IMG/VR virus record: IMGVR_UViG_3300047386_000295
Span: 1-22,053 of that record
DNA length: 22,053 nucleotides
Strand: one strand, 5' to 3'
From: a virus
Positions within the stretch are counted from its first letter, which is position 1. Each line of letters begins with the position of its first letter. Below are positions 8,340-16,036 of this stretch, in pieces. Position numbers and translations under genes: made by a program. A model generated the notes under the pieces. The model saw nothing but the letters and a program-made list of their open reading frames with translations, ran no database searches and was not told where the DNA came from.

Positions 8340-8473
8340 TGGATGATATAGCTCGAAAATTAGAAAACACGCTTGACGTAATTATGGAGCACTTTTCAGA
8401 AACAGAAGACCGTATTTCTGAACTCGAAGAGCAGGTGGCTCAATTGGTAAAAAGACTTGAAGAAACTAGCTGA
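8339..8473 (+). CDS. 44-residue coiled-coil protein
   Basis: This short gene begins at an ATG that shares its A with the stop of the Thr/Ser protein (TAATG) and ends at the TGA at 8471. The product is acidic and helical throughout: it starts MDDIARKLENTLDVIMEH and ends with a clean heptad stretch from RISELEEQVAQL to KRLEE. A short coiled coil encoded right after a fibre gene could be a trimerisation or assembly aid, or a capping piece. I do not recognise a family. It overlaps the next gene by 17 bases and its only support besides reading frame is coding-like overlap spacing on both sides. Confidence 0.6.
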   Translation: MDDIARKLENTLDVIMEHFSETEDRISELEEQVAQLVKRLEETS

Positions 8474-9350
8474 GAATGACGAGTTTGGTAACCCCGCTGC
8501 GCACTTTTTCAAAAGCGGAAATGTACTGAGGAACAGAAAGAGCGACCAGTTAATAGCGATCAAGAAGCTGTTACCGGAGACGTGGAGAGGTACAAAGATC
8601 GAATATGACCTTTGGTACAACTTTAGCGACGGCAAGATACATGGCTACGTTTATACGGACTTGCTGACGAAGTTCATTTACCTAAGAGCAGCGAGTATAG
8701 AACACGCGTCTAAAACGATGCAGCAAGCTGCGAGCGGCAAAATTAACGCGGTTGGCGAGCGTTGGTTCAATGATATTGCTGAGAACAATGAAGACAAGTA
8801 CCGACTACGATCGACTGGAGAGGAACATGACTTCGTTATCTTCCTCCCAGGTACGAACATATTAGACAAGGTTACGGACTGGCCTAAAGTCGAGAGAGCA
8901 ATAGCGCAAGGCGCGAAACTCAAGTGCCACCCGCTTACGTCGCCAACTGTGTATCAGCATTTAGTACATAAGTACGGCGCAGAGAACATTATTGAAAAGA
9001 AGAAGAGTGGCAACGCAATACTAGATCGAGCGGCGATTGTGGGCTGCTGTGAAAACAGTGAGATGGGCATTGTAGCCCTTGCAAAAGGTAAGAAAGTTTA
9101 CTTATTCGGCAAGCGCGATGAATGGTGTACGTACACGGCAATTTACAGGGCGTTGGAAACTCAAGGCGTTCTTCGAGTAGACCGCTTGAAAGCGCTTTTA
9201 AGTAGCGATAGTTCGGGGCTAATACCGTCAAGCCCCGATAGTCATCAGGATAACGTGACTAACTTTTTTGATCAGTACATAGGAGTTGAGCATGTCGCGC
9301 CCAGAAGTTTTAGTAGTCGAGTGCAACAGGCTGGCGTCGTTAACAGTTAA
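8457..9350 (+). CDS. Glycosyltransferase-like protein, KpsS/GT-B type
   Basis: The protein is up to 297 residues. No ATG is available before 8718 in this frame, so a TTG start at 8457 inside the end of the coiled-coil gene is the best choice, though not certain. The region from about residue 125 reads FVIFLPGTN, then LKCHPLTSP, then a segment ending in NSEMGIVALAKGKKVYLFGK. A strand, an HP motif, and a Ser/Glu-containing loop before a Gly-rich turn is the pattern of the C-terminal nucleotide-sugar half of capsule-type GT-B enzymes. The N-terminal half has no motif I know. It overlaps the next gene by 59 bases and lies in a cassette with another transferase-like gene and a sulfotransferase. 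A sugar-transfer role is inferred; donor and acceptor are unknown. Confidence 0.5.
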   Translation: MKKLAENDEFGNPAAHFFKSGNVLRNRKSDQLIAIKKLLPETWRGTKIEYDLWYNFSDGKIHGYVYTDLLTKFIYLRAASIEHASKTMQQAASGKINAVGERWFNDIAENNEDKYRLRSTGEEHDFVIFLPGTNILDKVTDWPKVERAIAQGAKLKCHPLTSPTVYQHLVHKYGAENIIEKKKSGNAILDRAAIVGCCENSEMGIVALAKGKKVYLFGKRDEWCTYTAIYRALETQGVLRVDRLKALLSSDSSGLIPSSPDSHQDNVTNFFDQYIGVEHVAPRSFSSRVQQAGVVNS

Positions 9351-10008
9351 CTCTGTAAAAACGAACATGCCTGACTGGGACTATAAGGTGGTGCCCTACG
9401 TTGGAGGGTTTATACCTACAGCCCTGAAGAATCTCACAAAGACAGCGTTAGTGGTGAAGAGCGGAGTTATTTTGGACGTTAAAGATGGGGATATGCCGTC
9501 TTGGGAACTGCTCAGTGAGTATGACATTTGTTTGAGCCGCGCAGGGGTATTTAGCGACCACCCTAAACACAGTCAGGCTTATAAGCTCATCGGCAGCAAG
9601 ATTGGTAAAAACCATTTAGACCTGAGCGTTTTTATTATTAACCCAGAACGATGGGCTGACATACCAGCTTCGGATGTGGGGGTGCTGCAAACAGCAAAAC
9701 GTCTACGCATGCCGAGACACATGAACCATAAAAGCGATGCGCTCATCGCGAATGTTTTGTCAGGGAAGCTGGCGATGGATTACGGAATGCTCGCCGAAAA
9801 CGCTTCTATTTGTAACTACGTAGATGTGTTTGAAAAAGGTTCAGCCAATGGTAACGAGATGTTTGCCTACGCTCTGGAAAAAGCATCACCGTTCGCAGAC
9901 GAGTTACCAACCGTAAAAAAGTTGGCAGAGAAAACGCTAGCTCGCGTTGCAAAGCTGCGAGTCGGGTTAGCAAAAACATTATTAGAGGACACAACTGATG
10001 AACATTGA
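9292..10008 (+). CDS. Putative glycosyltransferase, GT-A-like
   Basis: The start is the ATG at 9292, six bases after AGGAG; an in-frame TTG at 9286 would leave no spacing. The 238-residue product opens with VLVVECNRLASLTVNSVK, a strand-helix start typical of GT-A folds, followed by TALVVKSGVILDV and a short acidic turn (DGD, near residue 66). Later come DICLSRAGVF and LDLSVFIINPERW, similar to the acceptor-side strands of small glycosyltransferases. The C-terminal 40 residues are a basic amphipathic helix. No unambiguous DxD motif in the usual place is visible, so activity may be lost or the call may be wrong. The pair of overlapping transferase-like genes suggests that the products act together. 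Confidence 0.4.
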   Translation: MSRPEVLVVECNRLASLTVNSVKTNMPDWDYKVVPYVGGFIPTALKNLTKTALVVKSGVILDVKDGDMPSWELLSEYDICLSRAGVFSDHPKHSQAYKLIGSKIGKNHLDLSVFIINPERWADIPASDVGVLQTAKRLRMPRHMNHKSDALIANVLSGKLAMDYGMLAENASICNYVDVFEKGSANGNEMFAYALEKASPFADELPTVKKLAEKTLARVAKLRVGLAKTLLEDTTDEH

Positions 10009-10354
10009 GTATGAAGCAAAAATACTAGAGCTATATACGATCCCCGAACAAGACGGACGCGAGAACGTCGTCAAAAAAGTGCTGTGGCAGGTAGAGTTTT
10101 TTGATCCTGATTTCCGCCGCGCAGTGAACAGCCAAGGTCAAATACTGACATACCTGAACACTGACACTCTGTCTGATTCATTTATCGATTACAGCAGTAT
10201 AACCCAGCAGCAAGTATTGCAGCTTTGCCTTGATCGCGAAGGCGGGTCGGATTTCTTGGAACATCTACAAGGCGCACACGAAGCTAATTTATCAGCGCAG
10301 TATGCTGACCGATATTTAACACTGCGCCCAACGGCAGAACTGGCGGTCAGCTAA
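9998..10354 (+). CDS. Conserved-style phage protein of unknown function
   Basis: This 118-residue gene overlaps the preceding one by 11 bases. The N-terminal half appears beta-rich (EAKILELYTIPEQ, VVKKVLWQVEFFDPD) and the C-terminal half helical, with SITQQQVLQLCL and a final segment around SAQYADRYLTLRP. The layout of a tryptophan-containing strand, an acidic loop, and a 'Y-x-S-I-T-x-x-x-V' turn reminds me of small hypothetical proteins found among tail genes of cyanophages and other marine phages, but I cannot name a family with confidence. No active-site motif, signal or membrane segment is visible. It may be a structural protein carried in the accessory cassette or a partner of the transferases. 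Confidence 0.5.
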   Translation: MNIEYEAKILELYTIPEQDGRENVVKKVLWQVEFFDPDFRRAVNSQGQILTYLNTDTLSDSFIDYSSITQQQVLQLCLDREGGSDFLEHLQGAHEANLSAQYADRYLTLRPTAELAVS

Positions 10355-10932
10355 TGACCATTAAAATGGCAAAGCAGGGTGTTTTTAGCACTAACCCGAT
10401 GGGGGGCCACGCGGTGCCGCAGTGGGAAACAGTGCAGGAGTTTTGCGAGTGGTGGAATGCTGCGAATCGACCAATTGCACCACCAGACGAAGTTGTAAAT
10501 TTAAGCGACGACGCCACCTCTTTTTGTTTGTTTAGAAGCGGTCAGTTTCAGGTTGAACTGTATCTGATACACCCTTGCCCAAACTTACCTATCCACGGAC
10601 ACCCAGACGTTGATGTGATCAAGATGCGCTTGGACACCTGGGCAGTAGATGACGCAGGTCAGTTGAAACAGATCACCTACAGAGAGGCATCCGAGACTTT
10701 AGTTACAGGCGAGACTCATGGCGCAGGCGTCAATTTCAAAGGTCGTGATGTAGTGGACGGCGGTTTTGGGCTGCTTGCCTTTCAAAAATGGAAGGATGGC
10801 CTTACACCTACAACGGTCGCTGCCCGCTGGAAGGGGCCGACTGTAGGACCAATGCAAGAGGATCTGATTCGCAGACTTACACCAGGGGCCACCGTATCGG
10901 ATGGTTACGCAGACACAACCGGAGTACCATAA
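10354..10932 (+). CDS. Possible cupin-fold protein
   Basis: The ATG shares a base with the previous stop (TAATG), so translation is coupled. Of 192 residues, the middle (about 65-125) reads as a beta barrel: FQVELYLIHPCPNLPIHGHP followed by DVDVIKMRLDTW, then a second histidine region (GETHGAGVNF) and GGFGLLAFQKW. An HxH motif followed by a later histidine within alternating strands is what cupin metal sites look like. Cupins include sugar epimerases, isomerases and dioxygenases, which would suit a sugar-modifying cassette. The usual glutamate between the histidines is not obvious. I therefore give the fold moderate to low weight and make no claim on the reaction. Confidence 0.35.
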   Translation: MTIKMAKQGVFSTNPMGGHAVPQWETVQEFCEWWNAANRPIAPPDEVVNLSDDATSFCLFRSGQFQVELYLIHPCPNLPIHGHPDVDVIKMRLDTWAVDDAGQLKQITYREASETLVTGETHGAGVNFKGRDVVDGGFGLLAFQKWKDGLTPTTVAARWKGPTVGPMQEDLIRRLTPGATVSDGYADTTGVP

Positions 10933-11582
10933 TGTATCTTTCAAAAAAGCATAAACTTCTGTTCGTAGCGGTTCCCCGCACTGCATCCAATAGCGTCCAA
11001 AGGGCCATATTAGATTCAGACATTACAGATAGCACCGATGTAGTTTACTCACTGACAACCCCCCAAGACATCACAGCGATGAAAGCGTATCACGCTACGC
11101 CTGCGGTGCTGGTCAACACAAATGTTGTAACAGCAGATGAACTTAGCGAGTACACCGCGTTTGGTTTTATACGCGAGCCTTTTGAAAGGTGGGTGTCGGC
11201 TTTCTTTTTAGGAAGACACTCAGGCGCGTTAGATGCGTCAGAAGACCCTCTTGATCAGCTATGCAATCTTGTGAGATATGCAAGTTCGCCCCGCTATAAG
11301 TTTTTTTCATATAGGGATTACTTCTTTATGGGCGACACTCAGGTAGCAACGGCATATCGATGGGAGGACGTAGAGGCTGTAACAAAGAGCATTCTTGGCG
11401 ACAAGTTAGGAACTCCCGTAACTGCGGAGTTTCCAAGCATACAGATGAATCCGAATGGTGTACCCGCCGAATTCAGAGAGCCTGTACAAGATTGGCTACC
11501 TGCTGATTGCTACACCAAAATGGTTCAGTATTTTGCTGAAGAGACAGCTTTTTTTGACGCAACGCCGCGTTTTGAAGGGTAA
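10932..11582 (+). CDS. Sulfotransferase family protein
   Basis: I take the ATG at 10932, which overlaps the previous stop (TAATG), instead of an upstream in-frame start at 10788. The 216-residue protein carries both cofactor motifs of PAPS-dependent sulfotransferases. FVAVPRTASNSVQRAI at 11-26 corresponds to the 5'-phosphosulfate loop after the first strand. FGFIREPFERWVSAFF at 77-92 corresponds to the 3'-phosphate-binding R-x-P-x-x-R-x-x-S motif, with R81 and S89. Later motifs (YRWEDVEAV, near residue 150) also fit. Members transfer sulfate from PAPS to sugar hydroxyls or tyrosine. It is the last gene of the accessory cassette, after two glycosyltransferase-like genes, so a sulfated glycan or sulfated virion protein is the natural guess. 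The acceptor cannot be told from sequence. Confidence 0.7.
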   Translation: MYLSKKHKLLFVAVPRTASNSVQRAILDSDITDSTDVVYSLTTPQDITAMKAYHATPAVLVNTNVVTADELSEYTAFGFIREPFERWVSAFFLGRHSGALDASEDPLDQLCNLVRYASSPRYKFFSYRDYFFMGDTQVATAYRWEDVEAVTKSILGDKLGTPVTAEFPSIQMNPNGVPAEFREPVQDWLPADCYTKMVQYFAEETAFFDATPRFEG

Positions 11583-11634
11583 TTATTACGAAGAGAAAGC
11601 ATGGCCTGAACTCCCCTTTTTACTACGTTTAGTG

Positions 11635-11663
11635 TTTAAAAGTATTAGCATAGCTAATATAAT
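11635..11663 (+). promoter_or_regulatory. Promoter/operator B
   Basis: TTTAAA (11635-11640, 4 of 6 to the -35 consensus) is followed 17 bases later by TATAAT (11658-11663). The spacer is filled by ATTAG-CATAG-CTAAT (11644-11658), extending to TATTAGC-ATA-GCTAATA. A protein bound there would cover the promoter. Predicted transcription starts near 11670, only about 11 bases before the ATG, with AAGAGG (11670-11675) at the very 5' end. Confidence 0.65.
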
Positions 11664-11680
11664 AAGTGCAAGAGGTTATG

Positions 11681-13384
11681 ATGGTTTATTTTAAAAGAGA
11701 AAAATTTGCAGGCATTGCACCAGCAGTCAATCCTCGACTGTTGGCGGAGAGATTCGGGCAGATTGCAGAGAACATTGACTTTGAGTCCCAACACCTGAAA
11801 TCTGTTACTCACGATTCTGATACGTATTTGCTGCAAAATTCTGCGCGACGTTCTATATATTTTTACCGCGACACAAATTGGTTGGAGTGGAGCGAAGAAG
11901 ACGTCTCTGCAGTGCCAGGGCCTATACCAGGGGATACAACTGATCGCCTGTATTATACCGGAGACGATTACCCGCGCGTTGGTACATACGCCACTTTAGT
12001 GGCTGGCAACAACGGTTACCCTAATACGTCGTATCGTTTAGGAGTTCCCGCGCCTTCCGCTGCCCCTACTGTCGTTATAAATAACACAGCCGATGACAGT
12101 CTCACGCCCGATGACGTTAGCTATGTGTATACGTTAGTAACCGCTTTTGGCGAAGAGGGTCCACCTAGCGACCCAAGCGGTGCGATAGAAAAAGATGCTG
12201 GTCAAACCGCAACACTTACTTTAGCTACAGGCAGCTTACCATCTGGTAACTACAATTTTGGCGCTGGTGCAAAAAAGCGCATATACCGTTCCAATACAGG
12301 TTCTACAAACACTCGGTTTCAGTTTGTAGCTGAAGTGTCATACAACACTACTTCGTATACCGATAGCACCGAGTCAGCGTTTTTGGGTGAAGTATTGCCA
12401 AGTGATACTTGGATTGGTCCGCCAGATGATGATGCGAACCTGTATCCCGATGGCCCGTTGCAGGGCTTAATCCCACTCGCACAAGGCGTCATGGCAGGCT
12501 TTACAGGCAAGCGTTTCTGCTTGAGCGAACCATTTCTTCCGCATGCTTGGCCGATCCAATATCGGATTACGACTGAAGAAGACATTGTTGCGATAGCAAG
12601 CACTTCTAATGGCGTAGTTGCTCTGACAGACGGTCAGCCTTATTTCATTACTGGTACTGACCCTAGTGCTATGACGGCGATTCGAATAGATCTGGCACAA
12701 GCCTGCGTCAATACACGAAGCGTTGTAGATATGGGCGACTACATCATTTATGCGGGGCCGGATGGCTTATGCACAGTGCAAGGCGCTCAAGGAGCTGTTG
12801 CAACGCAAGGCCAAATTAGTGCTAAACAGTGGAACGATGACTTCAACCCCACCACTATTCGAGCGTTTAAGCATGAAGGCACGTACGTAGCTTTTCATGC
12901 TGGTGGTGGCTGGGTATACGACCCCCGCAATCAGGACGCAAGCCTAACTACATTAACAGTTTCTGGAGATATTAGAGGCGGCTACCGGAACCCGAAAGAC
13001 GGCCAGCTTTACGTTATTGTCGGCAACAAAATTCGTAAGTACCGTGGCAGCACCACGCCTAAGAACCTCAAGTTCAAGACCAAAAAGTTTGTATCACCTA
13101 CTCCGATCTCTATGGGTTGGATCTCAGTCAACGCAAATGCTTACCCAGTAACAGTAAGGGTATACGGCGACGGCTTCCTTGTTGCTCATTATGTACTTAG
13201 TAAATCAGGAGGAACATACACGCAGGCTACTACTGTGCCTGCCGGAGTTAGTAATGGCACTTTACAAGAACCAATCATGCGCATGCCCGCTGTTATTGCT
13301 CAGGAGTGGGAGGTTCAGGTAGAAGGGACAGACATAAATGAGTTTTGTCTTGCACAAGCGATGGACGAGGTGCGCGGTACATGA
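11681..13384 (+). CDS. Tail nozzle/tubular-type structural protein
   Basis: Three in-frame starts are close together (GTG 11666, ATG 11678, ATG 11681); the last has AAGAGG at five bases and is chosen, giving 567 residues. The N-terminus (FAGIAPAVNPRLLAERFGQIAENIDF) has the opening seen in many phage tail tubular B/nozzle-like proteins. A beta sandwich with VSYVYTLVTAFGEEGPPS around residues 145-165 resembles a fibronectin-like insert. The centre reads MAGFTGKRFCLSEPFLPHAW, then ALTDGQPYFITGTDPSAMT, strings I associate with a widespread marine phage virion protein. It is the first gene after promoter B and overlaps the next by 4 bases. The nozzle role is by resemblance; another baseplate part is possible. 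Confidence 0.6.
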   Translation: MVYFKREKFAGIAPAVNPRLLAERFGQIAENIDFESQHLKSVTHDSDTYLLQNSARRSIYFYRDTNWLEWSEEDVSAVPGPIPGDTTDRLYYTGDDYPRVGTYATLVAGNNGYPNTSYRLGVPAPSAAPTVVINNTADDSLTPDDVSYVYTLVTAFGEEGPPSDPSGAIEKDAGQTATLTLATGSLPSGNYNFGAGAKKRIYRSNTGSTNTRFQFVAEVSYNTTSYTDSTESAFLGEVLPSDTWIGPPDDDANLYPDGPLQGLIPLAQGVMAGFTGKRFCLSEPFLPHAWPIQYRITTEEDIVAIASTSNGVVALTDGQPYFITGTDPSAMTAIRIDLAQACVNTRSVVDMGDYIIYAGPDGLCTVQGAQGAVATQGQISAKQWNDDFNPTTIRAFKHEGTYVAFHAGGGWVYDPRNQDASLTTLTVSGDIRGGYRNPKDGQLYVIVGNKIRKYRGSTTPKNLKFKTKKFVSPTPISMGWISVNANAYPVTVRVYGDGFLVAHYVLSKSGGTYTQATTVPAGVSNGTLQEPIMRMPAVIAQEWEVQVEGTDINEFCLAQAMDEVRGT

Positions 13385-14523
13385 CAGACCCCACCCAAGT
13401 TCCAGGCATACCAAGACCACCTTCAACGGTAGATGCAGAAACGCGCGCCTATCTTACTGCTTTAGCAGAAGCCGTTGAGATACGCCTTGGCCGTCGAGGT
13501 GATCCTCTCGATCGAGCCGTTACTTTACGAGAGCTTGTTGCTGGGGGCCTTGCAGTCAATCTCCAAGGAAACTACTTCAACGAGCGTCGTACAGGTTTAG
13601 TCGGTTCTATTAGCCCTGCGCCTACTCCAGCGATACAAGACCTTAGCCCCCCTGCGGTTATTACTAGTCTTGCGGCATCGGGCGCGTATTCTGTTATTAA
13701 TCTGAGTTGGGCCCCTATTGTTTCCGGCACGGGAGTGCTTACAGAGGTGTGGTCTCACACCAGTGACGTGCTTGGTGACGCTGTGCTGACTGCGGTTGTT
13801 AGTGGGTTCACATACACCGACCCAGTTGGAAGCGCGCAGACTCGTTACTACTGGGTTCGAGCTGTTTCTCAAGCTGACGTATTTGGCTCGTTTAATGACA
13901 GCGCGGGAACAGTAGGCACAACGGCTGCGGACGTTGACTTTCAGTTAGACGTTTTGGCTAACGCAATTACTAGCAGCGAGTTAGCTACGTCGTTAGCGAC
14001 TCCAATTAGTGATATCCCAGGCATTAAGACTGATATACAAGATCTTGAAGGTCAGTACTCAGTAAAGATCGATAACAACGGTCATGTTGCGGGCTTTGGT
14101 CTAAGCAACACGACTACGACCGCAGGCCCGACGTCTGCATTTATTGTTCGTGCTGATAAGTTCGCGGTGATTAATCCCGCATCAACGGCTGATGGTCTTG
14201 GTACAACGACTCCGACAGCGGCCAACGTACCGTTCTTCATTGACAGCGGCACTACCTACATCAAAGCGGCCGCGATAAAAGACGCGTCGATTACGTCAGC
14301 AAAGATTGGTTCATTAAGTGCTAATCAGATCTCTACAGGCACACTGAGTGCCGACAGACTTGCTTCAAGCAGCATTGGGGTAAATAAACTAAACCTTGTT
14401 GGTACGGGCGCACAAATTAATTTGAAGAGCGCTGCGTCAGGCGCGCGAATGGTAATCCAAGAAGACAAAATTGAAGTTTTCGACTCGTCTAACACGTTGC
14501 GCGTGAAGCTGGGGAACCTCTAA
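13381..14523 (+). CDS. Tail-tip/host-specificity protein with DUF1983-like domain
   Basis: The ATG overlaps the preceding stop (ATGA), giving 380 residues. Residues 1-75 include a coiled stretch (TRAYLTALAEAVEIRLGRRG). Residues 85-185 look like a fibronectin type III domain (PPAVITSL...VINLSWAP...TRYYWVRAV). From about 225 comes QYSVKIDNNGHVAGFGLS, then SAFIVRADKFAVINP and VPFFIDSGTTYIKAAAIKDA, the hallmark of the DUF1983 central domain of lambda J-like tip attachment proteins. The end has SAKIGSLSANQI- and STGTLSADRL-type repeats. J-like proteins are usually over 1,000 residues, so this is a short, self-contained version made of the last domains only. It probably links the tail tip to receptor-binding proteins encoded next. 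Confidence 0.7.
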   Translation: MTDPTQVPGIPRPPSTVDAETRAYLTALAEAVEIRLGRRGDPLDRAVTLRELVAGGLAVNLQGNYFNERRTGLVGSISPAPTPAIQDLSPPAVITSLAASGAYSVINLSWAPIVSGTGVLTEVWSHTSDVLGDAVLTAVVSGFTYTDPVGSAQTRYYWVRAVSQADVFGSFNDSAGTVGTTAADVDFQLDVLANAITSSELATSLATPISDIPGIKTDIQDLEGQYSVKIDNNGHVAGFGLSNTTTTAGPTSAFIVRADKFAVINPASTADGLGTTTPTAANVPFFIDSGTTYIKAAAIKDASITSAKIGSLSANQISTGTLSADRLASSSIGVNKLNLVGTGAQINLKSAASGARMVIQEDKIEVFDSSNTLRVKLGNL

Positions 14524-14831
14524 TGCCTTCAGGGATACGAGTTTGGTCATCTTCAGGCGCACTTCGCCTTGACCCGGGCGACAAGCAGGTTATGCACTAT
14601 GCGTTTTATTCTGGGACGTTGACTGGTGGGGGCTCTTCCACAACTACAGTGACAATCGGTGGAGGGTACGACATTACTTCTGGCGACTGGGGTATCGACA
14701 TAACGCCCGTGGATTACCATTTAGAAGCTGTATCTACTACCAATACCGTCACTTTAACAAACAACAATCCTTCGACAGCGGGATACAGCTCTATTTTTTG
14801 GCGCATTAACGTATTTAAGTTGAATCAATAA
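14523..14831 (+). CDS. Small tail fibre-tip protein
   Basis: The 102-residue gene overlaps the tail-tip gene by one base and the next gene by one base (TAATG both times). It is beta-rich with a Gly/Thr-rich centre (GTLTGGGSSTTTVTIGGGYD). Its opening, SGIRVWSSSGALRLD, closely parallels the opening of the following protein (FGFRAYNSSGFTQID), which suggests a shared attachment domain or duplication. Proteins of this style are common right after J-like genes and are usually annotated as hypothetical tail proteins. No enzymatic motif is visible. A role at the distal tail is inferred from order. Confidence 0.55.
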   Translation: MPSGIRVWSSSGALRLDPGDKQVMHYAFYSGTLTGGGSSTTTVTIGGGYDITSGDWGIDITPVDYHLEAVSTTNTVTLTNNNPSTAGYSSIFWRINVFKLNQ

Positions 14832-15592
14832 TGGCTTTTGGATTTCGTGCATACAACAGCTCTGGATTTACACAAATAGATGAGACCACTCAGGGCTATC
14901 AGGTGCTTGCGACAGGCACGGTTGCAGCGACCGATGCTTATACACAGGGTTATGTAACCATCCCAAGTAGCTACCCAGACGATATTTTGGTGGTGGCTAG
15001 GCCGAGTAACCCAAACACGAACGTGCAGTACCGATTATTCGCTAGGTACTCCGACATAACGCTTTCTAACGGCTCTCGGCAACGGCGTTGTTACATGAAT
15101 TTTGCATATGGAAGCGTTGTTCTTGCTACGCAAGCCGCTGACTACGCAATTATCCAACGCTGCAGCTTGTTTGATGACACACAGATTAGCGGGCAAACCC
15201 CCCCGAACTACGGGTTTAATGTGTATCGGTCAAATGGAACGCTGAGTTTCACCACAGAAAAACCAACGTATCGTGTGCGCGCGGCGCGACATCATGAGGT
15301 AACGGCAACTAGTTTTGGTGCTGCTACTTGGTTTACAGCGTCCAGCGTAAATGATCTTAAAAACATATATGCGTTAGCAATGAGTTACGGCGGTTTGTAC
15401 AGAAGGGTGTATGGCCCCTCTGAGGACAAGCAGTACCAGGCTAAGTCGCGGCTAGGTGCTTGGAATTTTAACGCTACTCCTCCAACTTTTAGTACAGCTA
15501 TTCAGAATGTGGGCGGTGAGACGATTGCTCAGAGTAGTTACACCCGAGTTTGGAAAGGACACAGGACAGAAATGGTAGGTTATGTCGTATGA
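14831..15592 (+). CDS. Tail fibre/receptor-binding candidate
   Basis: This 253-residue protein starts with the GFRAYNSSGFTQID motif shared with its neighbour upstream and is then rich in beta strands, Tyr and Arg. Examples are YRLFARYSDITLSNGSRQRRC and FNVYRSNGTLSFTTEKPTYRVRA. The C-terminal quarter (TFSTAIQNVGGETIAQSSYTRVW) is compatible with a distal tip. It sits between a small tip protein and a tail assembly chaperone gene, the standard location of a variable receptor-binding protein. I do not recognise a specific carbohydrate-binding or depolymerase domain. It overlaps the chaperone gene by 4 bases (ATGA). Confidence 0.5.
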   Translation: MAFGFRAYNSSGFTQIDETTQGYQVLATGTVAATDAYTQGYVTIPSSYPDDILVVARPSNPNTNVQYRLFARYSDITLSNGSRQRRCYMNFAYGSVVLATQAADYAIIQRCSLFDDTQISGQTPPNYGFNVYRSNGTLSFTTEKPTYRVRAARHHEVTATSFGAATWFTASSVNDLKNIYALAMSYGGLYRRVYGPSEDKQYQAKSRLGAWNFNATPPTFSTAIQNVGGETIAQSSYTRVWKGHRTEMVGYVV

Positions 15593-16035
15593 TTAAATTT
15601 GCTTTTGTGAATGAACATGGCGAAGTCGTAGCCACAGTACACCCTTCAGAAGACGGCGCGTTTACCGATGGTGAGCAGGTTGGCGACGATACTGTGCGCA
15701 GTTTTGACTACGCCGAAAGCGATGCGGATGTTTGTGAAAACTGGTACTGGCGAGACGGTTGGCAAAAAGATAAACCTGCGCGCCCATCAGAATATCATTA
15801 CTGGGCAAACTACCAGTGGAATTTAGACGAAGTTAATTTAGCTGCTGAAGTTCGGGAGACTCGTAACAGGAAACTGTACAGATCTGACTGGACGCAAGCG
15901 GCTGATAGCCCGTTGTCCGATGCTGCGAAAGCAGAGTGGGTAACTTACAGGCAAGCACTGCGAGACGTTCCCGCAAACTACACAACAATCAATTCCCTAG
16001 ATGAGGTGTCATGGCCGACTGAACCAGGAGGCTAA
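15589..16035 (+). CDS. Phage tail assembly chaperone (TAC_14-like)
   Basis: The ATG at 15589 overlaps the upstream stop; a longer reading from 15550 would run into the fibre gene. The 148-residue product ends in a pattern that identifies the family: from about residue 95, REXRNRKLYRSDWTQ (X for one residue), then DSPLSDAAKAEWVTYRQALR, a proline turn, and DEVSWPTEP. This RxxKLxxSDWT...LSxxxKxxWxxYRxxLRD...WP signature is found in small tail assembly chaperones/tail fibre assembly proteins of many phages, where it helps fold or attach fibres. The N-terminal half (MIKFAFVNEHGEVVATV) is a beta domain. It follows directly on the candidate receptor-binding protein, its likely client. Confidence 0.75.
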   Translation: MIKFAFVNEHGEVVATVHPSEDGAFTDGEQVGDDTVRSFDYAESDADVCENWYWRDGWQKDKPARPSEYHYWANYQWNLDEVNLAAEVRETRNRKLYRSDWTQAADSPLSDAAKAEWVTYRQALRDVPANYTTINSLDEVSWPTEPGG

Positions 16036-16036
16036 T

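Noticed and set aside
11578-11625. GTAATTATTAC and CCCCTTTTT after the sulfotransferase as a terminator
   Set aside because: The T-run is not preceded by a GC-rich stem and the palindrome is AT-rich and 25 bases away.
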